Shown here in pieces: positions 33,446 to 45,300 of a stretch of 64,000 nucleotides of DNA (position 1 is its first letter; each line of letters starts with the position of its first letter). The notes under the pieces were generated by a model. That model saw only the letters and a list, made by a program, of their open reading frames with translations, ran no database searches and was not told where the DNA came from. This stretch comes from Blasia pusilla (taxonomy: Eukaryota > Marchantiophyta > Marchantiopsida > Blasiales): NCBI GenBank assembly GCA_050084515.1, contig CM114274.1, forward strand, positions 25,606,001 to 25,670,000, given 5' to 3'. Position numbers and translations under genes: made by a program.

Positions 33446-36400
33446 CGCCTCATGCCAAGAGGTTCAACAAAGAGAGAATGAGCTCTCAAGCTCTCTCTCC
33501 TAGAGGTATACCCCTCCCCTCTCCCAAGCTCTCTCCATGGTAACCTATTCTCCAAGTCACCTCCTTGGCTCTTGACCTGATGTAGGAGTTGAAGGGCCAC
33601 TTACCAAAAATATAAAGTCGATCATATACTCAAAATAGTACTTATCTAAAATAGTAAGTTTCTCAATATGGCTCCAAATGAGCCGAAATGAAGGGGAAAC
33701 CTGCTCAACAGGTCATCCTCGACCTCCTGGGTATGTCCTCCACTACTCGTGCAGACGCTCTGCTAAATCCCACCGATCTATCCTAACAGTCGTGACAATA
33801 GGGATGGAACGCGTGTCGATTTTTCTTTTCTTAACCCATACTACGTAAAGGTCCTTTTTGTACATAGACATTGATTTACTCTTTATCTAATCTATCTCTA
33901 GTACTTTGGAGAGGCATTGATAAACCAAGTTATACAATCATCAATTTTCCTAATACTTTTATTGTCACGAACGGAAGGACTTGGGATTGTACTTTGTATG
34001 TTCTTATTTAAGGATGTATGGATGTAAATAGGCCTACTCGAGTAGGGTTCAATACTAGTTGTGCCATTTTTCTTGTGTACAAGCATAAAGTAGTTTATAG
34101 AGATTTTGTAGTTAGGAATTTCATGGTTAGATGTTATAAAGAAATGATCGACTCGGCAGTATCATTCGTGATTCTTGTCGTGAGATAATAAGAAATGTAT
34201 GTTGTGATTCTATACTAAAGAGAAGAACTTATTGGAGAATTCACCTTGCATCAAAGACTACCAGAGCTAGAAGATCTGCTCTTATTCAAAATAGATCTCT
34301 CAACATGTTTGAGCAATGAGTTGAAATCCACAAGAACAACAAAGAGAAGTGAGAATAACTGATTGAAAGATTGTATTCATGGATTTATGAAACATGTTAG
34401 ATATTTTGAGATTATTAAAGGGAAAGACATTGGACATCGAGTTTTCATTCCATGTTTTCAACGATTGATTGCGTTTCTCTTTACATAGATATCAATTTTT
34501 TATCCATCTAGGTTTTGCTATGAATACTAATAAATCAAAAGGTAAACCTTTATAAAAGGTTGGAATTTACTTGGCCTATACTAGTATTTTCTCATGGTTG
34601 ATTACATGTGACATTATCTAGAGTAGGACAAAGGAGTTCAATACATCTTATGATTGGAACTTTAACACTTCCAAATGGATACACAACAGGTCCGATAAGG
34701 GTGGGAAGGACACCTCAAAAACTACATAATGGTGTCTAAGAGAATGCAATGTAGAGGTTGAGATGTCTCCTATCTATTTTTCTGTAAAATTAGTGTAGCA
34801 TTTTCCTACAGCTAAGGGTGTCTAAATTTGCAAGGTGAGATTCTTGTGACTAGCTTAAATGGTTGTGAAACTTACTAGACTTTTGGGATGTTGTCATAGA
34901 GCGTGTCCTCTACTTCACCTAGCTTCATCTCGAAGCACTCCCGACCTTGAGCTTTACAAGCAAAAGACTTAGATTGAGTCCCAACGTCTGAACCGGTTGC
35001 GTGTTCCATACGTAGTTGAGAAATCACAAAGCACTTATCAGATCGAGTCTTTGAAGTGCATACTCACTCCCTAGGAAGCCTATTTCCCAAGCCTTGACCA
35101 ATCTCCCCAAGTCACTTTCTTAAACTGGAGCATGTTAGTTGATTCCACAAGGTGCCTCTCTTAGCTCAAACCTGCAATACGACCAAACACGTGTAATGGT
35201 TAGTTCCTCATTCAAGGGCTTGAGTGAGTAGAGAGGGAGAGTTTTCCCCCCTATAAGTACTTCATGAGTTCTTCGGGGGAACCCCACCTTCCCCATTGGC
35301 TTGTCGGACCTTGATTTTGGCCCTTAATCCAAACATGGTTCGCGACTCACAAACCAATATTTGACTAGTTACCCATCAAGATGGCTTAGCAAAGGCTTCT
35401 TGTAGCTTATGCAATTCTAAGCTCCCCAAATGAATCTTGGAACTTGGACTTGTGTTTCATGCGTCTCATGGCTAGCGTCTGTCTTGACTCAGCGTTAGGC
35501 GTTTCATGGTTGTATTGCCACCCTTTATGCTTTGTGACTAGTCTGGTGGCTTCTAGCCCATTTGAATACTCACGTGATCCTTGCTTCTCGCGCTTGACTT
35601 GGCGCTGGGTTCCAAGGTCTTAAGCCATGCTTGTCGTGCCTTTGTCCCCGCTAGTAGGTACACCCCTTTCTCAACTAAGGCTAGTCACAAAACACGTTCG
35701 TGTCTCACCTAGCTTTCGTCCCGCGGTTGGTTCCTCTGCCCTTCCTAGTGTCGCGACTAGCTAGTCTAGGTTTTGACTTTGATAGGTCACACCAAAATCT
35801 TTCCTCCTTGGATCAACGATCATGCCTCACTTTGTGAGTCTCCACGAGCATGAGTGTCATAGACGTAGCTATTCATGACGAACATAAATTGCATGCGTCC
35901 ACTTCCTAAAACAAAAACCAAAAATTATAAAATTACATACGTAAAATAGGGGGTGTCATCTACCTAGCCCTGATGCGTGTGACCAAATTTGTCGTGTTGC
36001 CTCCAAGGCTGAGCCGTCGACGGGCAACTGGCAAGGAGGTTAGCTTTGGGCTAGCCCGCACATGTCTATTAGGGCCACTCATTTCCTCCCGACGGGGAAC
36101 AAATACGGGGACGGAGGAAATCGTCATTTAGCGACATGAGTGGACTATATTGAATAATAATAATAATTCCTTGTAAACAAAAATTAAAAAAATTGGTATC
36201 GTCCGAAAGAGGACAAAAATCTCTTCCGCTCGTCCCTAAAAATCGCCGTTTGCAGAAACGGGATCCGTACCCATTTCTTCAATCGGGTACCCTTCGCCGT
36301 TGCCACGCCTCCCATTAACTCGTCACCATTAATTAAAGAGTTTAAAGCCGGATGGAAACACATGTCCATGTAAAGATCTAGATTCTAGATCAAAACGGAA

Positions 36401-37394
36401 TCCCGGGGGTGGGTAGAATGTTAGGACTAACAATATGAAGTCTCCCAGTTCCGCTCGGTGCGTGTTGGTCAAAGTGAGCGCCTCTCGGTTGTCATTGGAC
36501 TCATCGCTTGCAAGTACCGGGGGACTTTATGATCGCAGCGGAGACCCGGAATCCACTATGGTAGCGACTAGTGAGCTGCGCTGCTGCACAGTGCGGATTA
36601 ATTGGCCGGTTGTCAAGAGAGTTGAATGTACTCCAACTGAAGAGGGAGTGCTGAGAAAGAATCATCGTCGCAAGCTACACGATCAATTGTCGATCGCGTG
36701 AAGGTGATTCCTGGAGCCGGAGATGGAGATTGGTCTGTAAGCCAATAAAGTCTTCGCTTTTATGAATCTGTGTCCTTTCCCGGTCAGGAGCACCTGTCCG
36801 CATCTGTATTCTACACAGTAACAGGCTGATGAAAAAATGATGCACTTCGATAAAACAGGCTGATGACGCTATGTCTTATCCACAGAGTGACCTACACATG
36901 TGCAGAGTGCAATCAATGATTTGATTCCAAATTTCGAGCGGATATGGCAAGGCTGGTGTGATACCGGACATGGCGAACCGTATATGAGGAATATCTCGTA
37001 AGACCGTTTTTCTAAGCGGGTTAAAGCTCATCATCCATTCAAACTTAAAAAACAATTTTTAAGAGGACGACTAAACTCTAAGAGGACAACTGTGCTCTAA
37101 GAAAATTAAGAAACATTTTAAAGATGAGAACTAAAAGAAAAAACATTTAGAGAAGGGTTGAATCAAATCTGATACGAATAGAAGTGGTTAGTCAAACTTG
37201 AATAGACAACACTTTGGTTCTATGTTTAGGGTCAATGCGCGTGCAAATTGTAAGACCACCCAAATGTGTTGACAAAAATAAGTAATGAAAATGGAAGGGG
37301 AAAGTTGAAATTAAAAGTTTTGAATATTTTTTTTCATTAGTTTTAAATAGGTCTCAAACAAAGCCTATCTTAGAGAAGGCTTATTCTTATAATA
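33446..37394. other. Intergenic DNA, mixed composition
   Basis: No gene recognised. 34870-35960 is richer in GC and has long shared-looking words with LTR-type sequence (a GTCGCGAC motif at about 35751 and a CCCCACC-rich patch near 35280), possibly a decayed retroelement in minus orientation. A plus-strand open stretch at 36435-36701 lies in a GC-rich patch but has no recognisable domain. Confidence 0.4.
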
Positions 37395-37607
37395 CTAGTA
37401 AGGTGCCCATGAAGTAAAAAATTATTTTAGTAGTCCTTCCTCCGGGTCGTGAAAGGAGTGGATGTGAGAGAAAGGGCTAATGATATTACACAAATTCAAA
37501 TAATTTTCTTGCTGCCCATAGCATGAGAAATATTTTTTTGCTGCTCAATTTAGGGTGTCAAGCACAGAGGTGTTTGCAAATCAAGAAGCCACTCTCCTAT
37601 TATATAA
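37395..37607 (-). mobile_element. Non-autonomous mini-Helitron A
   Basis: Read on the minus strand it ends ...GGGCACCTTACTAG followed by T, as Helitrons do. Its start (TTATATAATAGGAGAGTGGC) matches the start of mini-Helitron C over GGCTTCTTGATTTGC and AACACCTCT, with the terminal TC probably mutated to TT. 213 bp, no coding content. Confidence 0.6.
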
Positions 37608-37610
37608 TTA

Positions 37611-37819
37611 CTAGTTAATGCGCGTGACGACCGTGCGATGCATGGTCTTTTGTCTCCCCAACTGGAATGTATACGCCCTTGCGTATATGCGTGAAATATA
37701 TACGCCCTTCATATACGCACCCTTCTTTTCCCAACCCCATCGTATACACACCCCTCTTGACACGCGTCGTGTTCTACATGTATCGCCATGTCAGAACACT
37801 CTTCCCATTATAGTATAGA
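37611..37819 (-). mobile_element. Non-autonomous mini-Helitron B
   Basis: On the minus strand it begins TCTATACTATAATGGG after an A and ends CGCGCATTAACTAG before a T, with a CATGCATCGCACGG palindromic patch near the 3' end. The A|TC...CTAG|T boundaries and absence of target duplication fit Helitrons. It lies 3 bases from mini-Helitron A in the same orientation. Confidence 0.75.
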
Positions 37820-38130
37820 TGAACTCAATTCTAATCAAACATAATTTTCATGAAAACTATTTGTGATTCCATTCATCTTGACTTATAAGGCGTTATATCT
37901 CTTCTCTCCATAGTTGAAACAAAAGAGTCCCTTTTTTATATACTGATGAAAGATATGGAGGATAATTGAAAGACTTTAGTTAAGTAAATTTAGAAATTCT
38001 TGGTTTTAAGAATAAAGGACATTATAGTCAAGTGGCATACACATCAATCTCTCGTTTAAAACAAAAGTTCTAAAGTTTGAAGCCTTAAAGTTTGTAGGAG
38101 AACAAAATTTTGGGTAGAGAGAGATATTAT
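37820..38130. other. AT-rich spacer
   Basis: No gene or repeat recognised. Confidence 0.5.
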
Positions 38131-38383
38131 ATTGTGCCCATACACTTCGCTACACAATATTCATCATTTTCATGAACTATAAACACAAACATACAAGATA
38201 CCATATTCACTCATGGCATCTGAACACCAAGATGATATTGTGCCAAAGTATCTCCCATAAATCAAGATCACTCAAAAGCTTGCACACAAACTCCTTATCT
38301 TTCTCATGTCAAACCAAACCCACTATCCTATTGGGAGACTTGCATTATTTACAAGGCAAGAAAGACCGTTCCTCCAACGCCAA
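38131..38383 (+). repeat. Dispersed direct repeat, copy 2
   Basis: This is the partner of the stretch at 33180-33445, in the same orientation and about 5 kb away. Confidence 0.65.
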
Positions 38384-38767
38384 TTAATTCTATGTTTTGC
38401 TTCTTTCCTTTACTGTTTGATTATAAGGAAGAGAATGCAAGTCTTAGGGCTTTTGAATGCCTATTGTGAAAAGATCATAGTTTAGAGTTTCTCAACCTTT
38501 CACTTTCATCCAAAGATTTTGAAATCTAGGTCCTTTCTTTTTAACTTCTAGACTAAGTTAGTGATGTTGAATGGGTATTGATCTAACTAAGGCTTTTCTT
38601 CAGATCCTCAAGTTAGCCCATGCAGATTCAAGCATGAGATAATACATAATTTTCATGTCTTTTGGAATGGATTGAAGAGTATCCGTAGGGTGCCTTAGAG
38701 GGGATTTGAGGATAGCCTTGAGAGATCTAGGATGAACTGTTAAGACTTTGGGTAACTTTCATTTTGA

Positions 38768-39311
38768 GGACGCGAAAACAGGTATGGGCTTGGATTGAGG
38801 GATTGGGGCAGGGATCCAGTGGGTGTGTAAGCTATGAGCCTTTTCCTTGTCCACATCAAGCCGCTATCGGCCTACGACCATGCTTGCAAGGTGAGCTCAA
38901 GGCCTGTGTACGGTTACACGAGCTAGTGGCGGGTTCTATGTTAGCCCAATATGGTCCGAGCCCATCCTGCACGTCTTATGCAAGCTTGGCCACATGCCCT
39001 ATGCGGGCCTTAAGCCGGCCTTGCGAGCGTGGCCGTGAACCCTATGTGGGCTAGTGCGGGCTTAGGACAGGTGGATGGAGGCTACAAAATGGGTGGCAAG
39101 AACGAGCAGGTACTTGGAGTGGATTTGGACTCGCTCGGTCCATGTCTACATTGTGGGCAGGGCAAGCCCAGATGCCCGCCCCCTCCGCCCGCAATGTAGA
39201 TTTGGACTCACACGTTCTTCGTTGGCCTGCATAGACATGTGTTTCCTAGGGAAGGACATAAGTCTGCAAATATGGGCATGTCCACGGCCACGGGCTTTGT
39301 ACGAGTGCAAG
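38768..39311. mobile_element. Non-autonomous TIR element, copy 3
   Basis: A GC-rich block in AT-rich DNA. Its right end (CCTAGGGAAGGACATAAGTC, then GGGCATGTCCACGG, then GCTTTGTACGAGTGCAAGC) is the inverted counterpart of the left end of copy 2. Its left end (GGACGCGAAAACAGG) resembles the other terminus of copy 2. The centre carries GGGCCT/GAGCCC-type words. Confidence 0.5.
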
Positions 39312-40213
39312 CTTGGGTATTCTACATGTGTAGTTCTCAAGCGCCCTTATGAGCTTTAGAGTTACATTAAGCTAAGAGAGGAAAACTTTGTGAATTCCAA
39401 TACTTTTAACGGTTCGCATGTGTCTTCTAGCACTAGTGTAAAAAGTTATGTATAATAATTTTTTTACATATTTTTTTCAACTAGCACATCCTTGGTTTTA
39501 TAGGAAGTTTTAAGACGGAGGTTTTTTCTTGGGGTAGGGGGCAGGAGGAGGTATGTGCACTCAACTCAACACATCATTTTGGGACTATATACTTTAATCC
39601 ATGATCCACCCACTTCTTTATTTCTATGACAATAATCTATGCAAGTGGTTAACTAAGCACATAGAATAGTGATTTTGAATTTTGCAAAAATTCCAGTCTC
39701 GAAAACAAACACTCTTTTACGTGCTTCATGGTCCAAAAACGTGTTTTACCCGTTAAAATTTTTGAAAATCCAACATGCATAGTAATTTCAGAAATAATCG
39801 ACCCTAAGATACACGCGATTTTGATAATTCAGAATTACGCTAGCAAGAGATTCTAAAAGCAAATGGAAGCCTGAACAGTGTCATGTGGGTTTGTAGGGGT
39901 TTTAAGGGTAATATGTATTCTTTCAATAAAGAATACTACGGTGGACTTTATAAATGCCAAAATCATGTCGTAATTTCCTCGAGAGGTAATTTTATTAAGT
40001 TATCAAATATCATGAATTTATTCAATACCATGATTATTTTTTGTGGTATTATTATGAGTTGTGTTGTCGGTCGATATCCGAGATTTTCAAAACCAACCGG
40101 AAAATTTTTCCCGACCTCTTTTGGACTTCATTTCTACTGGACTTCAACTCTTATGGAATCATGACTTCATTTTTAATGTAAAGATTCATTTCATATCATG
40201 TTTTTACTAAATC
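39312..40213. other. AT-rich intergenic DNA
   Basis: No gene. A weak match to the ACCGGTAC-type dispersed repeat (CCGAGATTTTC...AACCGGAAAATT) lies near 40060-40150. Confidence 0.4.
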
Positions 40214-40268
40214 ATCCTTGGCAAGAATTGAACCTGGCTAGGCCTCCCACTAGTTGGGAGCCAAGGAT
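40214..40268 (-). other. tRNA-like element lacking an anticodon arm
   Basis: Read on the minus strand, ATCCTTG and CAAGGAT form a perfect 7-bp acceptor-like stem (9 bp if extended). TCCC-AACTAGT-GGGA forms a D-like arm, and GGTTCAATTCT matches the pol III B box and a T-loop. Only a few bases lie where an anticodon arm should be. It is probably a tRNA-derived SINE head or tRNA relic. Confidence 0.4.
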
Positions 40269-40280
40269 CTTTCCCCTTCA

Positions 40281-40320
40281 TAATACATTGAAGCTTTTCA
40301 AGGAAAGCTTCAATGTATTA
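40281..40320. repeat. Perfect 17-bp hairpin
   Basis: TAATACATTGAAGCTTT at 40281-40297 and its exact reverse complement at 40304-40320 are separated by 6 bases. It lies 39 bases beyond the hAT pseudogene stop. Confidence 0.9.
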
Positions 40321-40358
40321 GAAAAAGGACCCCTAACCCTAAACTTTCCCCCCTCATC

Positions 40359-42607
40359 TTACACATCCACAACAACTTCACTTGGGTCTAAAACATCTAA
40401 ATTTTCACGGACCTCTGGTGGAATTTCTATCTCAGAAACATATCTCTCAGGATTGGCATAAACATACCTAAAGTGTGTAGAGTTCTTCCAAAGAACTATA
40501 GGTTCAACCAACAAAGCTTCATAATCATCTATTTTCCCTTCTAAGGCAATCCTAAGAACAACATCCAAATGCTTTGTCATTAATCTATTCCTACTTTTAG
40601 TCTTAATCACATTCTGCACAGAAGGCTCTCTCACAAATAGCAATACTAACACATTATACCCTAGCAATGTTGGCTAAAATGAGCAAGTTAGAGAACTTAC
40701 ATTGCAAGGACGGTCTCCAACTTACCATAGCCCACAAGTCCTTGAAGTTTTGATCTTTCCACTCCGTGGTGGCCATGAGCTTAAATGATTGAAACTCTTG
40801 TTTCACGGCTGCTACACTCAGTAAAGAAGGTTGCAAGTGACCTTTGAAGGGTAAGTCCGTCCCAAAATGTGCACAAAGGTCATCTGATTCCTTACAACCC
40901 TAGCTATTCAGTCCCACTTGCCTTGAAGGCATGTGTAGAGGATTCATTATCCTCATAGCACTAATCAAATTTTATCCTTAAACCAATCTTGTAAAGATAC
41001 ACAAAAACTCTCAGAAAAATTCTTTTGAAACAACAAGGCTGCCTCTAAATCCTTCCCGGTCCGATTCCTCGACATTTCAATACGATGGAACTTTCTGCCC
41101 CTAATCTCAGACTGTAAACGTTTCAAATACCCCCCCGTGGAGGACCAAAGTCTGGTAGAATGTGATAACCAAGTTCTTCACAGAAAGTAGAGGCATTCAA
41201 ATCCGGGTTCTCCATTAAAAAATTCATTTTTATGGAAGCTATTTCAGAAGTCACTATACTACCTATGGTACTGAACTTATATTGGAACACCTTACTCAAG
41301 TTAGCAAGAAGAAACAAAATGTATGCCAAAAAGTACAGCTGATAGATCATCTGAAATGATATGAGTTTGTTATACAAATTGGCAGCATTACCATCATCTT
41401 CCGAGGGCGAGATATCTCTGAAATATATAAGGACATATTCCAATGAGTCATATAAAGTAGTAACAGCCTGCCAACGTGACAACCAGCGAATCTTGTGGTA
41501 CCTCTTCATCACTTTGTGAGAATCGTTCAACTTCTCTTGCAAAGTTACAAGACCACACTTCCTCTTGGAAGACCTTCTAAAATTTCCAGCTACTGCATTC
41601 AAGATTGAATCTACTTTTGTAGAAATTTCCTTACCCCCTACACCTTTTGTTGTTGTTAAAGCAACCAAGTTCGTCCTTTGTGCCACACAATGCACATAAA
41701 ACATAAAAGGATTTAACTTCTATTTCAGTTGAGACGCTACTCCGTTTTGGCTTCCTACCATAGTGGAAGCTCCATTAGATCCAAAGGCCACCAATTTTGA
41801 TCCCTCTAGTCCCGAATCCTTTATCAAATCCAACAAATTGTTAGTGATTGCATTCGAACATTTCTCTGGACATTGTAACAATCCTATACAACAACTCTCC
41901 ATTTGGCCCTCATCTAAGTAGGTTGCAAATACAACATGGTGTCGAGTGACATATATACATGTCGACTCGTCAACCATTATACCAAAGAAAGGAGATCGTT
42001 GCACTTTAGAAAAGTTCCTCCTAAGAAGAACCTGGCTAATATAATGACACATATCAGCACAAATTTTTTCATCTTGGTACAAGTCGCAGGTTGTAGGTGC
42101 ATTCACAGAAATCAATAACTTACAAAGATTTGAAAACTTTGAAAATGGCAAGGCTTCTTTTGCAATGAAAAATGCACATTTGAACAAAGTCAGAAGTGCA
42201 AGATCACAAGTCCGATTTGTAGTGGCTATAGCCTTGGCTATGGATATGTTCCCCACATTTGCAGCCCATGCAAGCTTCATGTGCTCATTCAACTTACCAT
42301 GATCTATGAAGGCCGAAACCTTACAGTTAATTGCACCATCCCTAGCAAACGAGCTTTTCCCCTTACTCTGTCTACAAACTTTGCAGAAAATCTTACCAGA
42401 TTCTACATGGAATTCTATTCAATCGAACAAAGTATACCAAAGATCCTTCCAAGCCAATTTGTTTTTCTCACTCTGACTTATAAAAAGAGTATTCAATTTT
42501 TCCCCTTCTCTCCTATCCAATGATCCTAACGTATTATTATCCTTTGCAAAGTCTTGACTAACTTCCTTGTGTAGCATCTCATTCATAGTTCGCTGTCTCG
42601 TAGCCAT
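40359..42607 (-). pseudogene. hAT-superfamily transposase with TTF/BED-type zinc finger, decayed
   Basis: The reading starts at ATG 42607 (MATRQRTMNEMLHKE) and stays largely in one frame through stops at 42419-42421 (TGA) and 41720-41722 (TAG). After a C7 homopolymer at 41130-41136 it must shift by one base. A CKVC...H...H zinc-finger region is followed by FSNLCKLLISVNAPTTCDLY, then the catalytic MVDEST segment and AFGSNGASTMVGSQNGV, and at the end the hAT dimerisation region (SVQNVIKTKSRNRL, then VLWKNSTHFRYVYANPERY). The layout matches the ZNF862-like/DUF4371 hAT lineage. The usual second catalytic aspartate (GSDGAS) is N here. In the C-terminal region a CAA-type codon has become TAA and bases are missing. 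No terminal inverted repeats were identified. Confidence 0.8.
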
Positions 42608-43084
42608 GTAGAGGGTGGGAGAGTGCAGAACTATGACGTAGATACAAATCTATGGCAGAACTATGGCGATACCTATTGCCCTACCCAAGGCTCCACCCTA
42701 AGTAAAAGTGTAAGCAAAGTCGTGCAAGCTGCATAACATAAACCTGTCACTTACTAGGTGCCAAAGAAACAATGAAACTCAAGAAGGTGCGGATCTGAAA
42801 AGTCCTTGAACCCCAAGACTTGGCAAAAAATATTGTCAACTAATGCAATGTGTTATCAAACACACTTGATTCCCTAATCCCGGCTCGGATTCCCTAAGGT
42901 CTCTAATCCCGGCTCAGATTCATGTACAGCAGTGGCAACACGGATTGGAGAGTTTTGAAACCAGAGCTGCAGATACTCAAGCAGTAACGAAGAGTGGAGG
43001 TTTAAGGGCAACATGGCAACTTAAAAGTTCAAACACGGCAGCGGGTTAGTGGAGCTTCAAATTTCTACCAGTCGGAGTCCCTAA
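42608..43084. other. Spacer upstream of the hAT relic
   Basis: No gene. A short direct repeat (CTAATCCCGGCTCGGATTC, then the same with one change) lies near 42873-42922. Confidence 0.5.
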
Positions 43085-43560
43085 GTGTGGAGGTCAAGCG
43101 CAGCCAAGACTCGACAAGACAAGGAGACTCACAAACGAGGGCTCCAGTCAAGACTAGACAAGAGAAAAAAGAGAAGGGCTAGAGGAGCGCGAAACCGAAG
43201 TCTAGAAAAAAGAGCTCAGGCCGAGACGAAAGCAGCAGCAGCTCAGAATCGGGCCTCGAGGAGAGCAAACCAGCAGCATCGACCACAAGAGAATCAGGTG
43301 GACTCGGGCCTGGACAAGTTACAAAATCAGCTCAAGAGTCGAGAGTCGGTCTAGACGGGAGCAGCTCGACAACACGCACAAGACAGTCGGGCCTGCACGG
43401 GAGTAGCTCAGCACATGAGCAACAATGCAGCACACAACAGAGAGTCGGGCCTTGACCAAAAAACCATGGCAGGAGCAAGTGACGCTAGAGTCGAGCAGCT
43501 CGAGCCTAGAGCAGCCGGCGCTAGAGTCTAGCCACTCGGGCTTGAACGAAGGAAAGATCG
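43085..43560. repeat. Degenerate minisatellite-like GC-rich tract
   Basis: Irregular repeats of a motif like GAGTCGGGCCTNGAC followed by GGAGCAGCTCG run through this stretch. Translated frames give low-complexity K/R/Q/A-rich strings, which I treat as a by-product of the repeat and not as a gene. Confidence 0.5.
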
Positions 43561-45300
43561 AGCAGCAGCGCGTTTAGGGTCCAGCAGCCACAATTACGAA
43601 AGAGCAGTAGCGCGAAGAAACGGAGGATCGAAAAGCTGCAAGAAAACACCAAGGAGTGAGCAACGCTGCAAAGACACCAACGAGCGAGCAGCGAAGAAAA
43701 CAACGAGCTTGCAGCAACGCGAAGCAACAAACGAGAGAGTGCGAAAAAACCAACGAGCGAGGACGAGTGAGGTCACAAACTCAACGAAGAAGGGAGGCAT
43801 GCAAATGCCAGCCCCTCGGATCCCCCTCCACTCTACCCCCTCGGCCCTTCAGAGTCTCGTCCAGGCCCGAGTCGATTCCTACGAATGCCACCAACTTCCA
43901 ATGGCAAGTGCCCACGCGGCTACGCCCCAAGGCCCCGCCCCCTAGCCTCACCCGACTCCCGACGTGGCGGTTTGCCATAAGATGGAGGGCCTTGATTAAA
44001 TCCTATATTTTCTAGTTTTCCGGCAGCCGGAAACTGATGCGGCAGCAAACCGGAATGACCTTTCTGGCCGGCAACCAGAAACCGGACGGCATGTCGTCGG
44101 AAGGGCGCATTTCCGTCTCATATTCCCCGGGACTCAGCAGAAAACCGCCCTATCCCTTTCTGGCCAGCAGGTTTCCGAGATGTCTCCAGCCCCTGTCGGA
44201 ATTGCATCCGGAATGTTCAAACACGGCCCGGAATCCTCTGAATTTTCCCGGCTAGGTCAACTCGTAGCCCCAGTTCTGCCCGTTCAGCCCAGGGAAATAA
44301 AATGAAAGCAAGGCATATCAGCAGCAAGGAAATAAAATGAAAGCAAGGCAAGTACTAACTACTAAACCGGCAAGTTTGAATCGTCGTGTTATCTACCCAG
44401 TCTTCTAAACCACACATGATGGTAAGATCACTTGTGGGCGCTGTATTCCACGCTGGTCGGAAGGTTCTGAAACCGCCTACTTTCCTGTGTCGCCTTTTGT
44501 GGACAATGTGGAGTCCGCCGAGCGAATTAATTGATCACCGGCTCCATACTCGAACACCCGTGCGAGCAGCCGAGCGCGCAGATGCGTGGGACGAACAGAC
44601 TCAACAGAGGCGCCCTCCCTGCTTCGTCACCTTCGATCAGGAACTGCCACTGCACGGACTGACGGACGGAGATGTGTCGTCAACCCACCGTTCGCTGAGC
44701 TGGAAGAGAGATGTTGACGCGACCGCGAGTGACGCGGAAACTTGTAACTCGGTCAAAGCAACTCGGCTCTAGCCTATTGACCGTCCCTTAGGAGACGCGG
44801 TTGAAACTTGAAACTTGAAAGGACTTGAAGCCTTGAAAGTTGAAGTCCTCGAGTTCGGATGCCCGACTGAGTTGCACGACGGAGAGCCGGGAGATGGAGG
44901 GACAGGCTGAAGGACTGGGTCTTCGCTTGAGAACGTCAACGAAAAGCAGGAGGTCTTTCACCAGACGCCGACGCAGGGGACGCAGTCGGGGGAATCATTG
45001 ACTACTCGCAGCCGCTGATTAAAGTCTTGACCTATGAGATTCTTCCTCCTCCCCATCGTGCCACCACGCTACCGAGCCAAACGCCTCCGTCGTATGTTTG
45101 GAACCAAGTTCAACAAACGTGTCCCAATGTTTTCTTAAAGGATCCCCCTCCCCCCTTTAAGTGTGAGTCATGGATTCCACCGGCGAGTGTCGAAATCGAC
45201 CGGTGAAACCACCGCCAGCGTCTTCATGATTTCGCGATTGACGGGGGAAGGGTGCAGGAATAGCCATTTGGACGATTTTCTGACGACCAGGTGCCGAGGT
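43561..45300. other. GC-rich stretch, unassigned
   Basis: Composition is like coding DNA, but no frame shows a recognisable domain. 44030-44230 carries several GGCCGG/CCGGAAAC words. A 23-bp direct repeat with 35-bp period lies at 44293-44350. It could hold exons of an unknown gene. Confidence 0.35.
44293..44350. repeat. 23-bp direct repeat, 35-bp period
   Basis: GGAAATAAAATGAAAGCAAG (plus GCA) occurs at 44293 and again at 44328 without a mismatch. Confidence 0.85.

Noticed and set aside
34870-35960. Possible third LTR in minus orientation
   Set aside because: Scattered similar words only; no matching TGTCGCGACC or CACGACA ends and no target duplication.
36826-36880. Repeated CTGATGA words considered as a C/D-box snoRNA
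   Set aside because: The C-like and D-like boxes are too close and no terminal stem could be drawn.
42281-42523. Plus-strand open frame of 80 codons
   Set aside because: Antisense shadow of the hAT transposase N-terminal region.
43085-43354. K/R/Q/A-rich open frame
   Set aside because: It arises from the degenerate minisatellite-like tract; no domain and no gene structure around it.
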